From Leishmania martiniquensis (taxonomy: Eukaryota > Euglenozoa > Kinetoplastea > Trypanosomatida > Trypanosomatidae): DNA of 64,000 bases. Position numbers and translations under genes: made by a program. The notes below the pieces were generated by a model. That model was not told the origin of the DNA. It worked only from the letters and a program-made list of their open reading frames with translations, and did no database searches. Shown here piece by piece: positions 50,301 to 60,737 of the stretch. The stretch covers positions 336,501 to 400,500 of the forward strand of contig NC_090145.1 in the NCBI RefSeq assembly GCF_017916325.1. Reading direction: 5' to 3'. Numbering within the stretch: position 1 is the first letter of the stretch; each line of letters opens with the position of its first letter.

Positions 50301-52120
50301 ACGGGCGCTGCTTTAGTAGCTTCCTCATCTAATGTGCGGGGGTTTCCTACACGCCCATTTCCGAAAAGGAACCACTGGGAAAACGAGCCTCCCGAATCGA
50401 AACCAACACTAGAGAGCACTAGGCGCCGAGAAACGCACAGGAAAGCGCACGGCCCGGCGTCTTTCTGTGCCGCATTACCGGGCCACACCCCACCAGTCCT
50501 TCAGGCAGAAAATGCTGCTTGTGTTTCAACGGTCTTCTGTTTTTTTGTGCTTAAGCAGTGGGTTCGGGATAGCGCAGTCTGCCTGGTGGCCCCGCATTCG
50601 CAAACATTCGCGCGCAAAAAGCCGCGTCAACGCCCTTCACTTTGGGACGCCTGAGAATCCATGTGCCCAACTTCATCAAAACTCTGGGCTTTGGCGGTGG
50701 TGCTTTTGATAAAGCGAAGTCGCGGGTGTACCGGCAACCAAAAAGCGAGGGCTGCGGAATGTGCAAAATGACGCGGCCATCTGGTGCACGGCAAATTTTT
50801 TTGCCGGAAGTTGGCGCCGCCCATTGAAAAGTAAGGGTGGCTTTGGGGGGAGGGGCGCGGGCCCCCTTTGCCCCAGCGCAGCCTATGCGCGCCCCAAAAC
50901 TTCTGCGCGTAACGTGGTCGGCCGGGAAACATAAAAGGGCTCCTTCCCGAAAGGTAAGGTCGTGGCTTTAAAAGCGTATTTCTGCGGCCGCCGCCCTTAG
51001 GAAGGCAAGGTTTTCTCTACTGACAGCCGGTGGTGCGCGCTGTGAAAACTTTTCGCCCTCCTCCCCCAATTGGGAAAAGGGGGTCCGCAAAATCAAATGC
51101 CAATGGGGAGCCCACCGCATTTTTTAACGAGCGAAATCGATCAAAAATCTAACTTTTACCTTGTATTTAGGAAAGGGGGTAAAAGCCCGTTTCGGCCTTA
51201 TAAAGCATGTGGGGTATTTATCTCTGGCGGTATGCTTGGTGCTGCTGGTGTTGGGTGTCGCGCGGTGGCCTTTGTTCGTTCTGCTTTCCTCAGACGGCAA
51301 AAAAGTGGGTTTTGGGGAATTCTTTTCAACTGCCTGAGAATAGCTTTTATGCGCGCATTCGGCTTCCCAGTTCAATTTTCGTAGTGGTGGTGGGTCGCCA
51401 GGCGGCGACCCGCCTTTGCAAATTCGCAAAAAAGGGGGCTGCGCGCAGAATCCTCGAATCGGGGCCCCGTCGCTGTTGCTGGTGCGCTCGCGGGGCTTAA
51501 AAGCCCTTTCTCTTGAGGGTTTGGGCTTGCGCGGGTTCCTTTTGGCATTTTTGTCAGTCTCGTGGGCGGGGGTCCCGGCGCGGTTGCGCGCATTGCCACT
51601 GGAGGCGGCGGGGCCGGGGTTTCGCTAGGGCGCGCCTTTTCGCTGGCGATAAGCGCCCCGGGTGGCGGTGTGCCTTGGCAATTTCCTAACGCCGCCGGCC
51701 GGGCTTTTGTGGGCCCGGGGCGTGCTTGCCTCGCCTTCCTTTTCGCGTGGTGGTAAGGGGCTGGCGGCGGTGGCGCTCCACCCGCGGTTGCTAAGGGCCG
51801 GTTTCGCGATTATGCCGGGGCTGGGGCGCGCGTTCCGGTGGCTGCGGGCTTTGGTTGCCTGGGGGCCTCGCTCCTTGTTCTCGTGGCGCGCCCGCCTTAT
51901 TCCAGGAGGGGGTTTGCGGGCGGCCCAGCGCCCCGCCAGAGGGGCCCGCGCGTCCTCGTCGCAACGGCGAACGCGGGGGCCCCCTCGTTTGGCGCGGCGA
52001 GGGCGGCCCCTCGGCCTGTGCCCTTTGGGGTGTGTGTGCGGGTGGTGGCGGCGGGCGTGCGCCGGTGCGGCGGGGCCCCGCCGCGAGAAAGGCCCGCCAT
52101 AAGCCACACGGCGTCTGGTG
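47300..52120. other. About 4.8-kb tract of anomalous base texture, no supported gene
   Basis: Short homopolymer runs (CCCC, GGGG, AAAA, TTTT) and palindromic GGGCCC/GGCGCC patches dominate, with alternating very C-rich (47300-48060), mixed (48060-51360) and very G-rich (51380-52110) blocks. Overlapping frames stay open on both strands in the GC-rich parts, which is a base-composition effect. None shows domains, repeats or plausible protein. The microsatellites that mark other spacers are missing. It could be degraded repetitive or retroposon DNA, an insertion, or low-quality assembly consensus. The sequence alone does not decide between these. Confidence 0.55.
48796..48840. repeat. 18-bp tandem repeat, 2.5 copies
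   Basis: The unit CGCTCACAGAATAATCAA occurs twice in full (48796-48813 and 48814-48831), then as a 9-base partial copy. Confidence 0.85.
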
Positions 52121-52234
52121 TCGGAACGCGCGGGTTACACTGATATCGGCTATAATTGCCAACTCGTTTTCTTCCCTTCCGCTTTCCCCGCCGCCCACGT
52201 GCTGCGTTGTCGGCTCCCCCGCCTCGCGTCTTGC

Positions 52235-53100
52235 TTAGGTGGGCGTTTGTTCGATGGCGGGCGCGCCTGGTGCACCAGCATCCTGCGACGGGGGAGGGGG
52301 GTGCGGGCTATGATGGGGTGGCGAGACGAATAAGAAGAGAGACGGCCGTGAAAGTCTGTGCCTCGGTACTTGAGCGCGGGCGGAAGGAATGGCGGCATTT
52401 CCTCGCATACGGCGCAGACCACACTCACCACCGCAACCTCGCGGTGCATGTAGAACGCGGTAAGCCGACGTAAGCGGTGAAGGCGTAGGAAGCTGCGATG
52501 GTGACCGCCTTACCTTGTCTGCAAAGAATGGTGCCCCGTGGGCGCTCTGGGAGAAGTAGGCGGCGCCGCCATGCACTCGCGCACGGGCGCCGTCTCGCCA
52601 CCGCTGCCAAAGTCGACGGGAAAGCCGTCCTCGAGGCGGTTGGCCTCGATGAAGAAGGCAATGCGCTCATCGTTTGCGCGCTCTTCGGGAATCGCCCTGA
52701 CCCCCGATACCGTCGTGCCGACGAAGCGACCTTGCGAGCTGCCGTGCGCCTGCGCCGCCCTTAGGGGCGTTGTGCACCAGCGTCTGGGGCGTGTGGGTCA
52801 ACGGCGATTTTGTTGGCACCAGACGCGCCGTACTCCTCCTCGAGAAAGCGACACTCGCCGATGCTCGGCGTCCCGTCACAGCGTAGCCCTCGTCCTTCGC
52901 AACCGTATCACGGCAACTTCCAGCGCGTTGTCTTGGTGACGAGGCTGCGTCGCGTGCGGGCAGGGGTATGCGGGTACGGCGCAGCGCGTTCTCGCGGGTA
53001 AGCGGGGTGTGTGCGTCTCCGCCAGGGGCAGTTTTGCCGCCGCCACGTCCTTCATAGCCGACTTCACTCACATGGCGAAGTGTCGCGGACGGGTTATGAG
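52235..53100 (-). pseudogene. Decayed minus-strand gene relic downstream of endonuclease G, family not recognised
   Basis: Protein-like fragments follow each other on the minus strand in different frames. They are KDVAAAKLPLAETHTP, then DGTPSIGECRFLEEEYGASG with NKIAVDPHAP after it, then GRFVGTTVSGVRAIPEERAN through FFIEANRLEDGFPVDFGSGG, then GGAAYFSQSAHGAPFFADK. Each change needs a frame shift and some pieces end in stops. The central piece (about 52560-52760) is the most protein-like. Together they suggest a gene of at least 270 codons inactivated by several indels. I cannot name the family. It lies within the minus-strand unit, about 350 bases past the endonuclease G stop, next to the anomalous tract. 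Confidence 0.55.
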
Positions 53101-53453
53101 ACCTTACAGGTGATGACCGTGAGAGCAACAAAGGGAGGAGAGAGGAGGTGTGTGTGTGTGTGTGGGAGGGGGGCGGGATCAGCTTTTAAAGCGGAGGCTC
53201 GAGCGCGAGAGGGGGCGGTTGTGATTGCCTGTCCGATGAGTGAGGGCTGTGCAGTGACGGTACCGTTTGCCCTCTTCTGAGTACTCGCGTGCAATTCCCA
53301 CGATGCGAGAGCGATTTCACTTGCAGTTTTGTTCCTCATCACCGCAGTTCGTTGACTACTGGGAATAGAGGGAGAAGCACTACACGTCCGTCAAGCATAG
53401 AAGAAAATAGTAAGCTGGTGGCGCCAGTGGGCAGCCACGAAAGCACCTCGACC

Positions 53454-54950
53454 TCAGGGTTGCACTTCCTGGTCGGCCGACCACGCAGCCGCCGCGACGA
53501 GCTCCTCGGTGCGCTTCTCGAACTCGCGCACGACGACATCGTCAAGCTTTCCGCCTGCCGCGGAGGCCTGCAGGGCCGCGTAGGTCTCCCGCAGCTGAGG
53601 CAAGCTGCTGGCCGCCCGCAGCTGGGCCACCTGCCTGTAATGTTTGAAGAGCGCAGACGGCGGTGCGTCGCACTTGTGCATCTTGCACAGGTCGGGCAAG
53701 CGCGTCGCGTCCATGCCGGGAAAAAAATGGAGCCCCGTGATGCGCTCTAGTTGATCGATTGGCACCTGGTACGCAGTGAGGGGTACCTGCTCTGTGATCG
53801 GCCCGTTCGGCATCATGAACGCCGCCGCCGAGTGTGACTGGCCGCCGTCCTCCTCGGCGAGCAGTACTTTGAATAGATGGCTGGGCACGGCGACGGGGGT
53901 GCCACGCGCGGGGTGGCCGGTGAGCTCGTACGTCATCATCAACTTCACTAGCGCTGTGGTCTTCGCCGGGGCTGCGCTCGTGTCGGTCGGCGACAGGGAC
54001 ACGTGGGCCTCCGTGCCATCTGGACGGAGCTCCACACGCGTGAGCCGGGGTACGAATGCGGGGCCGGTCACAACGTACAGCTTGCCACCGCCACCTGTGC
54101 CTTCCGACTCGCTGGTATTCGCCGCTGGTGGGCTGTCGTCAAGCCGCCGACCACGGCTTGGCTGCTGCTGCCCGGCGCTCAACTCCCTGCTCAGGTTGCG
54201 CGTGAGGGTCTCCAGTCGCAGCCAATCCACCGCGTTCAGCGTCATGTCCTGCGGCACAATGTTCGCGTTCATATTGAAGGTCGCGTCCATCTCGGCTTGC
54301 GAGGCCTTGTGAAGCTGCGCGGGGGCGAGGTGGCCGCGACTCATGCCGCGTGACGTGTAGCTATCGGGTCCGACGCGGAAGACCGCGGGCACAGTGTCGT
54401 CGGCGTAGAAGTTGCTGCGGTTGCGCGAGACGTCGCGGCTGTCGTCACACACCCCCTCTTCGCCTTGCGCGGCGTCGTCGCCGCAATCGGCTGGTGCTGC
54501 TGCTGAGGAGGATCGGCTGCCGGGGCGCAGCCTGCGGTAGTCCACCGCCTCCATCACCCAGTTTGGGATGCGGCGCTCGTAGTTGAGGCTGGCGAGGTAG
54601 CCACCGTAGCAGCGCACTTCAGCAGTGGACGGCAGCCCGTAGGCCGCTACCTCGTTGCACTGCTGCAGAAAGCCGTCGGTTACCACGGAGGCTTGCGCGG
54701 GTGTTACACGAGGAGGCAGCACAACGGGAAAAGTCAGCGCGACATCGCTGCTCTCAGAAGCCTCACTGCTGCTGTCTACGCTCAAGGTCGACGGCGCAGC
54801 AGCGGTAGTCGTGACGAGAGGGCGGGCGGGTTGCACCACAAGCTGTGTGTGCTTGCTTGGCTGCGTGCTGTAGGTCCAGTAGGCGGCAACGCTGAAGAGA
54901 GCCGCGGAAGCGGCGCCAAGCAGCCGGCCGATCACCGCTTTGGTACTCAT
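53454..54950 (-). CDS. EndoG: Endonuclease G-like mitochondrial DNA/RNA non-specific nuclease, 498 aa
   Basis: The frame opens at 55055 through a GTG; the first ATG, at 54950 (MSTKAVIGRLLGAASAALFS), gives 498 residues and an N-terminus with a mitochondrial-type basic/hydrophobic segment. The beta-beta-alpha-metal nuclease core is clear: RIPNWVMEAVDYRR (residues 127-140), the catalytic motif SRGHLAPAQLHKASQAEM with His207, then NMNANIVPQDMTLNAVDWLRLETL, where N239 is the likely Mg2+ ligand. Canonical enzymes have DRGH; Asp is Ser here. Low-complexity inserts (Ser/Ala/Asp-rich at about 145-175, and Gln/Arg/Ser/Gly-rich around 258-290) make it longer than animal EndoG (about 300). In Leishmania this enzyme is known to move from mitochondrion to nucleus and cut DNA during cell death. 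The extra C-terminal 100 residues are charged. Confidence 0.93.
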   Translation of the reverse strand: MSTKAVIGRLLGAASAALFSVAAYWTYSTQPSKHTQLVVQPARPLVTTTAAAPSTLSVDSSSEASESSDVALTFPVVLPPRVTPAQASVVTDGFLQQCNEVAAYGLPSTAEVRCYGGYLASLNYERRIPNWVMEAVDYRRLRPGSRSSSAAAPADCGDDAAQGEEGVCDDSRDVSRNRSNFYADDTVPAVFRVGPDSYTSRGMSRGHLAPAQLHKASQAEMDATFNMNANIVPQDMTLNAVDWLRLETLTRNLSRELSAGQQQPSRGRRLDDSPPAANTSESEGTGGGGKLYVVTGPAFVPRLTRVELRPDGTEAHVSLSPTDTSAAPAKTTALVKLMMTYELTGHPARGTPVAVPSHLFKVLLAEEDGGQSHSAAAFMMPNGPITEQVPLTAYQVPIDQLERITGLHFFPGMDATRLPDLCKMHKCDAPPSALFKHYRQVAQLRAASSLPQLRETYAALQASAAGGKLDDVVVREFEKRTEELVAAAAWSADQEVQP

Positions 54951-55460
54951 GCACCACTGACTGCCCTTTTTGCGTGCTGGACAGGAGGCAGCGGGGTGTG
55001 CGTGAGGTTGCCGACGCAAGCAGTTGTGGCGCGCAAGGTGATGAATGCGATGCACACACGCTTTCGGAGAGCGATGGCGAAGAGAGGAGAGAGAGAAAGA
55101 TAGAGAAGAAGCGACGAGCTAAGTACGTCGCATCGCTGTATGGGTCTGGCGTTGCCGCTTCTTTCCGCCAGGTAGGCCTACTGGCGACGGCTGCTGCAAC
55201 GACGGTTCCCTCCCTCGCCCCCTCCCCCCCCCATCAACGCCATCGCCATCGACGCGTATCTCTTCGTGAGCACTCAGAAGGATACCGCGGGCCTATCGGG
55301 AGGGGGACGCGACGCCTACACAGACTCTTTCACGCACGCACACACATACACACACAGAAAGAGGTTCACATACAAAGCAGAAGAGCTGCAGTGGTCGACC
55401 TTCAGAATTTTTTTTTTCTAACGCATGTGTGCACTAAGGTGGTACGACACTTCGCGGTCG

Positions 55461-55523
55461 ACATACGTGTATATATATATATACATACATATGTATGTAT
55501 ATGTATATGTGCGTGTGTGTGTG
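55461..55523. repeat. TA/TG composite microsatellite
   Basis: A TA run, then TACATA/TGTATG repeats, then a TG run, about 510-570 bases upstream of the endonuclease G ATG in minus-strand sense. Confidence 0.85.
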
Positions 55524-55950
55524 CCATCTCCGCAGCTCGCAGCATTCCATGCACGCCATCCGTACACGCCGACACCAACGCAAAAGTGAAGATGTGAACG
55601 TGCCACTGACGGCGGTGATGGTGCGGGTCAAGTCCAACTCACGGTAGACGTGCGAGGGGGAACCACAATGAGGGGGAGAAAGGGTGAACCCTAGCGGAAT
55701 CCATGAAGAGCGGCGAGGCGGCGCCCAGCACGATCCACCAAGGGCTCCAAGACTAACGAGAGACCACACACGCACACACCCACACCCACACATACACAGA
55801 CGGACACACACTCACACCGACAGACAGACACCCACCCACACCGAGAGAAAGGGGTGAGTGGCGGGGCGCCGACAGTACCGAAACAAACAGAAACAGATGA
55901 AGGTAACGATGCACGTGCGGGAGGGAGAGGAATGATGAGCGGTACAGGGG

Positions 55951-56017
55951 TTGTTGTTGTGCGTGTGTGTGTGTGTGCACATATATATACATATATACAT
56001 ATATACATACACACACC
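55951..56017. repeat. TG-to-TA composite microsatellite
   Basis: TTG repeats and a TG run pass into TATA/CATATA repeats and a final CA run. It lies midway between the 751-aa gene and endonuclease G. Confidence 0.85.
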
Positions 56018-56505
56018 GCTAAAACACAGCGGCCACTGTTTCGTATCAGACCTCGTCTCATCTGCCGAGGAGACAGCCTTTAGCAGCAGCGTCACGCGCG
56101 CGCCCACGACCAGGCTCGCGAGAGTGACGCGCAAGATGCACAGACAGAGGGAAACAAAAAAATGGAGGAGGAGGAGGGGCAGCGGTTGACGACAGCCGAG
56201 CGCGCCCCCCGCCCCCGCATGCCGGATGAAGGCGCTTCTCATCGAAATAACAAAGGAACTCTAAGAGAAAAAGACAAAAATCCGCAGCATCGCCGACGCG
56301 TGGGGGGGGGGCAGACAGAGTAAAGCGAAGGAGAGGTCTGCCTCCAAATGGGGAGCGACAGGTGCGCCCCCCGCCCGCATCGGCTCAGTGGTACCGCGCA
56401 CCTTCTGCGGCCTCCGCACCCTCCCCCCTACTCCTCCTCCTCTTCCTCCAAAGGAGACAGAGAGAGGGGAGGCGTCTCCTTTTTTTTACTTCTTCATCAT
56501 TTCGC

Positions 56506-58761
56506 TTACCCGTTCAAAGGGTTACGACTGCTGTCCTCACTGCCCATGTCCAGGGTGCTGGCGAACTTCGGCTCGCTAATCGCCGCCGGCGCCACGACAG
56601 TGGCAAGGCGCCGCCGCTTAGAGGTTATGATGACTACCGCGACCACCAGCGCCGCCGCCACCACGGCACACAGCACGGCGATGCCGACAATGCAGCCCGT
56701 GTCGCACTTGCGGCTGCTCGTCTTCACCTTTTGCAGGTAGTCTAAGAGGTCGGACCAGTCCGTTTCATTGAGGCAGTTCGAGATGTTGAAGCCGACGTGC
56801 ATGGTTTCTGGGATGAAGACGGTGATGTTGAAGTTGCTGTGAGACACCCCCTGCAACCTCATCTCGGTGAGGTTGGAGATGCCGATGCGCGGAACGCAGC
56901 CCTCGACAAGGTCATCGTGTGAGTCGCTCGAGCTGGTGTCTGAGCTGATGTGGGGGCCGCTCTGCGCGCACATCTCGAGCTGATTCATAATCAGCATGTA
57001 AATGAGCCACCGCGCCTGCTGCTGCTGCTCTGCGCTGAGGAGACCGAGGGGGTACTCGCGCCCGTCAAATACATGATCATACAAGCGGTCTTCCGTGTAG
57101 GTGCTGCGCACCGCCGCGAGCAGTACCGTGTCGAACGGAACGGTCGCGAGCGCTGCAGGGGTCGTTACGTTTTTGAAGAAGCCGGACTCGTTCAGAATCT
57201 CACCAAAGGGGTACGGCATGAGCAGCTTCACGAGCGTCAGGTTTGGCTGCGTGCCGACCGTGAAGTTCGTGGCATTCGACGTGTACACGAACGGGTACCC
57301 CAGGGCGTTGCGGGCGTGGTCGGCAGTGATGAGTTGGATCATGAGCAGCTTGGTGAGGTTGCAGATGGGCATCACGTTAGCGTCGCCGAAGAGGATGAAG
57401 TTTGTGCGGTTGTAGTACGTCTCCAGTCCGTGCAGCGACCCACTGAATGGGGTGCTGGTGACGGCCATGCCCACCTCCGTAGTAAAGAAGGCATTCGAAA
57501 TGTCCACTGAAAAGTTGGTGTCCCACGTGGTGCTGCTCACTGTGGGTGAGCTCGGGTCGATCGCCACGAAGGGGAACGGGAGGCCTGTGCTGCCCATGAG
57601 CTCGAAGTTCATGCTATCGAGGACCAGCGGCATGACCGAGGAGTTGTCCACGAAGTTCAACGGGAATGGGGTGCGGGGGATAGTGTCGCTGACGGTGGTG
57701 TTGCCCACGAGGATGGCACGCACAACACTCGCGGCGGCGAGCGTCATGTACACCACATCCGCAGTCAACGGGTATATGCGCGTGATGCCGCAGAACGTCG
57801 GGTTGGTGGGGGAGTCGACGTTGTCCAGCGCTAACCTACAACTCGGCGTCTCCGTACCAGCGACAAGGGTGTACGAGATCGACGAGCCTGAGATGGTGAT
57901 GCGGTAGACGGCGCTCGTCGAGGCTGCCATCAGAACCGGAGCTCCACCTTTCACTGCGTTCCCGTTGTCCGTGTACTTGGCATCGACGAAACGGACCCCT
58001 GACGTTTTCGCAACGAATTCGCCGGTGAGGCGAAACCAGTACAGGTCCGAACTCAGTGCAATGAAGATGCCAGCGGCCGATACCGTGAAGCCCTTGAAGT
58101 TCGTCGGTCTCTGGGACGAGCGGTTGTACTCGTCACTCCCGGTGAGCAGGATCTGCAAGCAGCCCGACCCCGTCACGGCGCCGCCGGCGCCTATGGCGCA
58201 CTTGTAGATGCTGTTCTGCGAGGTGAGAAGGTAGACGTCGCCGTTGTATATGCCCACGTCAAAAAGACTGACGCCGGATCCCACCTGCGTCAGGTACACA
58301 ATACCCTTCACCACCCAGTAGAGAGACGGGTCGTTCTGCACGTAGTAGACGACGGAGATGGGCGAGGCGCTGCTGGACGTCGGCCGCAGCGTCACGCAGC
58401 CGAACACGCCGGTCAGCCGGACCTTATCAATCGGTCCACTAATCAAGCTCGAGCCCTGGCCAAACCAGAATTTCAGAAAGGTGCTATGGCGGTCGAGCAT
58501 GAAGAAATAAGAGGCGCCACCGATGAGGAGCGTCGCGTCCGATGCGTCGGCCAGGTCAAAGTCGGCGCAGATTGGGAAGGGATTAAGAAGGCGGCTTACG
58601 CCCAGCGGACCCTCCACGTTCGTTCCTACCATCAGAGCACCGGCCACCGTGACACCCTCATGGTCGTACGCACGTGCCGTGATGGGCGCCACGGCGGCGG
58701 CGATGCATACGGTCAGCAGCACCGCTGACGCAGCAGACATCCGATGGACGCAGCGCCCCAT
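56506..58761 (-). CDS. Secretory-pathway type I membrane protein, probable surface glycoprotein, 751 aa
   Basis: The ATG at 58761 (a second at residue 8) starts a clear signal peptide (VLLTVCIAAAVAPITARA). The ectodomain of about 650 residues is beta-rich, has many NxS/T sequons and a repeated pattern of short hydrophobic strands separated by Gly/Asp/Ser turns, for example GVSLFDVGIYNGDVYLLTSQ. That is compatible with a beta-propeller-like first half. Near the C-terminus CDTGCIVGIAVLCAVVAAAL with further hydrophobics forms a transmembrane helix, followed by a 40-residue cytoplasmic tail beginning SKRRR. No catalytic motif is seen. The neighbouring gene (60738-62396) has the same overall design and a clearer NHL-type propeller, so the pair may be distant relatives. 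Function unknown. Confidence 0.88.
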   Translation of the reverse strand: MGRCVHRMSAASAVLLTVCIAAAVAPITARAYDHEGVTVAGALMVGTNVEGPLGVSRLLNPFPICADFDLADASDATLLIGGASYFFMLDRHSTFLKFWFGQGSSLISGPIDKVRLTGVFGCVTLRPTSSSASPISVVYYVQNDPSLYWVVKGIVYLTQVGSGVSLFDVGIYNGDVYLLTSQNSIYKCAIGAGGAVTGSGCLQILLTGSDEYNRSSQRPTNFKGFTVSAAGIFIALSSDLYWFRLTGEFVAKTSGVRFVDAKYTDNGNAVKGGAPVLMAASTSAVYRITISGSSISYTLVAGTETPSCRLALDNVDSPTNPTFCGITRIYPLTADVVYMTLAAASVVRAILVGNTTVSDTIPRTPFPLNFVDNSSVMPLVLDSMNFELMGSTGLPFPFVAIDPSSPTVSSTTWDTNFSVDISNAFFTTEVGMAVTSTPFSGSLHGLETYYNRTNFILFGDANVMPICNLTKLLMIQLITADHARNALGYPFVYTSNATNFTVGTQPNLTLVKLLMPYPFGEILNESGFFKNVTTPAALATVPFDTVLLAAVRSTYTEDRLYDHVFDGREYPLGLLSAEQQQQARWLIYMLIMNQLEMCAQSGPHISSDTSSSDSHDDLVEGCVPRIGISNLTEMRLQGVSHSNFNITVFIPETMHVGFNISNCLNETDWSDLLDYLQKVKTSSRKCDTGCIVGIAVLCAVVAAALVVAVVIITSKRRRLATVVAPAAISEPKFASTLDMGSEDSSRNPLNG

Positions 58762-60737
58762 CTTGACCTGTCGTGTCTACTTGTCTGGATGCGCAATATA
58801 TATGGCCTCTCTTGGGGGGGGAGGGGGAGGGTCCTTTTTTTGGCGCACCGATGGGCGCAGAGGAGTGAGAAGGGCGATGCGAACCAAAAGGGGGCAATCG
58901 CACCACTCAACGACACAGGCGCCGGCACGTGCCTCCGCTGCTCGGGTATGCGGGCCTCCGTACGATGGGCTCGGGGAGGCGAAGCGAGGAAGTGAAACGA
59001 GAAGGCAACAACAGCGGAACGATGAGGGGAGGGGGGCGGTGAGTGGGGAAGGGGGGCTGATAGACCTCCCCCCGTTTTTCTTTGCCCGGCTGCTGCCTTC
59101 CGTCACAGGCGCATACGCGCACAGAGGTATGACGGGGTAGGCCGTGGCACCGTCCGAACAGAGAGTATGGCTGGCGGTACAGAATTTCTTTTGGGAGGGA
59201 AGATGGGGATTTTTTTTTTCTCTGTTACGTCTCGTTCTGACTAACCCATGTGCGTGTGTGTGTGTGAAGCTGCTGGCTGCGTTGTGCAGGCCGGCCTTAA
59301 GGGGAGGGGGAGGGGGGAGGGTGGACGTACAGATATGTATGGGTAACTGTGGAGGTGTCCGAGAAGCGAGCGAGGAGTCGAGTTGCCGTCGCAGCAGTGG
59401 AACAGTGGGGCATGAAGAAGAAAAGGTGGGTGGGTGGGTGGGGGGCGCCCTTTCGGAGGGAAGGGAAGGGGAGGACGAGGTGCCACAAGACGTGGCCGGG
59501 GCTCCATGCGCATCCCCGCCGATCCCCCCCCAAGCACCATCATCCTGGCCCCCAGAGATGGACCCCTCCGCAACTTTTTCTCGCTCTCACCCTCTCTTGT
59601 CGCGCATTCTAGCCCCAGCACGAGGGGCGAGAAGGGCGAGGAAGTGCAACGAGCCTTACCCCCTCCCACCCCCGGCCTCCCCGCATCGCTCCTGATGGCG
59701 CAGACAGAGAGACACCAACACACCATCTCCTGTACGCTGTGATGCGCGTATCGGGGAGGAGAGGGGAGGGAGCGCGTGCCGACGCACTCTGACATCTCGC
59801 ACTCTTTTTCCGTCTTGTGCGAGCGCGGATGGGTGGGACAAAACGACGGTGAGGACCACTGCCGCATGTGCTCATTTTTTTTTCGCGAATTTCTCTCCTG
59901 TCGTCGTCGACGCGGGGCATGAAACAAGCACGTGAGAGGGAGGGAGGAGGGGGCGCACACGGGAGGACACACACACACACAGAAGCCAAGAAAAAAAAGG
60001 GCGACTGCAGTAGACAAACAACTGTACGGGACAACCAATGGCACTGTCTCGCAAGGCAGCGCCCAGATTCGCATGTATATATATATATATATGTGTATAT
60101 GTGTATGTGTGTGTACGCATACATACATGGGAAGGGGGAGATGGCGAGGCGCGTTTGATGGAACGCAATGGGATAGGGGGTGGGGCACACAAAACGGAAA
60201 CACCGAAAGAAATTCCGAAGGCGAAAAACAAAAGAAACGATGAGCGTTCGGATAAAAAAAAAAGAGGGAAAAAAGCGGAGGATGCGCCAACGCGGGCGCG
60301 TCGGACAGAACGGAACAGAACACCGCCATCATCACCCACCCACCCACACACACACACATCGAGAGAGGGAAGGACCACCAATCCCCTCATTCCCCCTTCC
60401 CCACCACGCCCCACGGAAAAATCAGACGCAGCGCTTTCCCCGTCGTGTGTGCGGATTGTCTATGCCAAACCTCTTTGCATACCGCCTCCTCCCGCCTCCT
60501 CAGGGTGCTTGTCTTGCGCAGGTGAGACACGAGTGCGGCTGCACGCGTGAGAGAGAGAGCTCAAAGGGCAAGCGAGGACAGAGGCAAATTACGGCTGATG
60601 AGTCGAGGGAAAATAACATGCGCCATCCCTCCCCCCTCCTCACGGCTTTACACAACGGCAACAGCAACAAACGCACCCCACCCCATCCCACCCAAACACA
60701 CGAGGTCGCGCAGGCAAAGGGACTCAGTGAGCTCTAA
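58762..60737. other. Intergenic spacer between the two surface-protein genes
   Basis: No supported gene in about 2 kb. It contains G-rich and purine-rich plus-strand blocks (58810-59060, 59430-59480; pyrimidine-rich on the transcribed strand), T-runs (59208-59220, 59876-59883), an A-rich patch (59990-60000, 60253-60275) and the TA/TG microsatellite at 60072-60129. Confidence 0.7.
60072..60129. repeat. TA/TG composite microsatellite
   Basis: A TA run, a GTATATGTGTATG stretch, then TG and CATACATA repeats. The same composite type as at 24309-24365 and 55461-55523. Confidence 0.85.

Larger units (their letters stand above)
54951..56505. other. Intergenic spacer upstream of endonuclease G
   Basis: No gene seen. 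It is rich in microsatellites: (CA)n near 55340-55360 and 55764-55830, the TA/TG composite at 55461-55523, and the TG-to-TA composite at 55951-56017. A T-run (55409-55418) and a G-run (56301-56310) also occur. Confidence 0.7.

Noticed and set aside
59241..60359. A 372-codon minus-strand frame in the spacer between the two surface-protein genes
   Set aside because: It is composed of Cys/Val/His/Pro-rich microsatellite translation with a run of alternating Tyr-Ile; no domain or conserved-like stretch, and it starts without supporting context.
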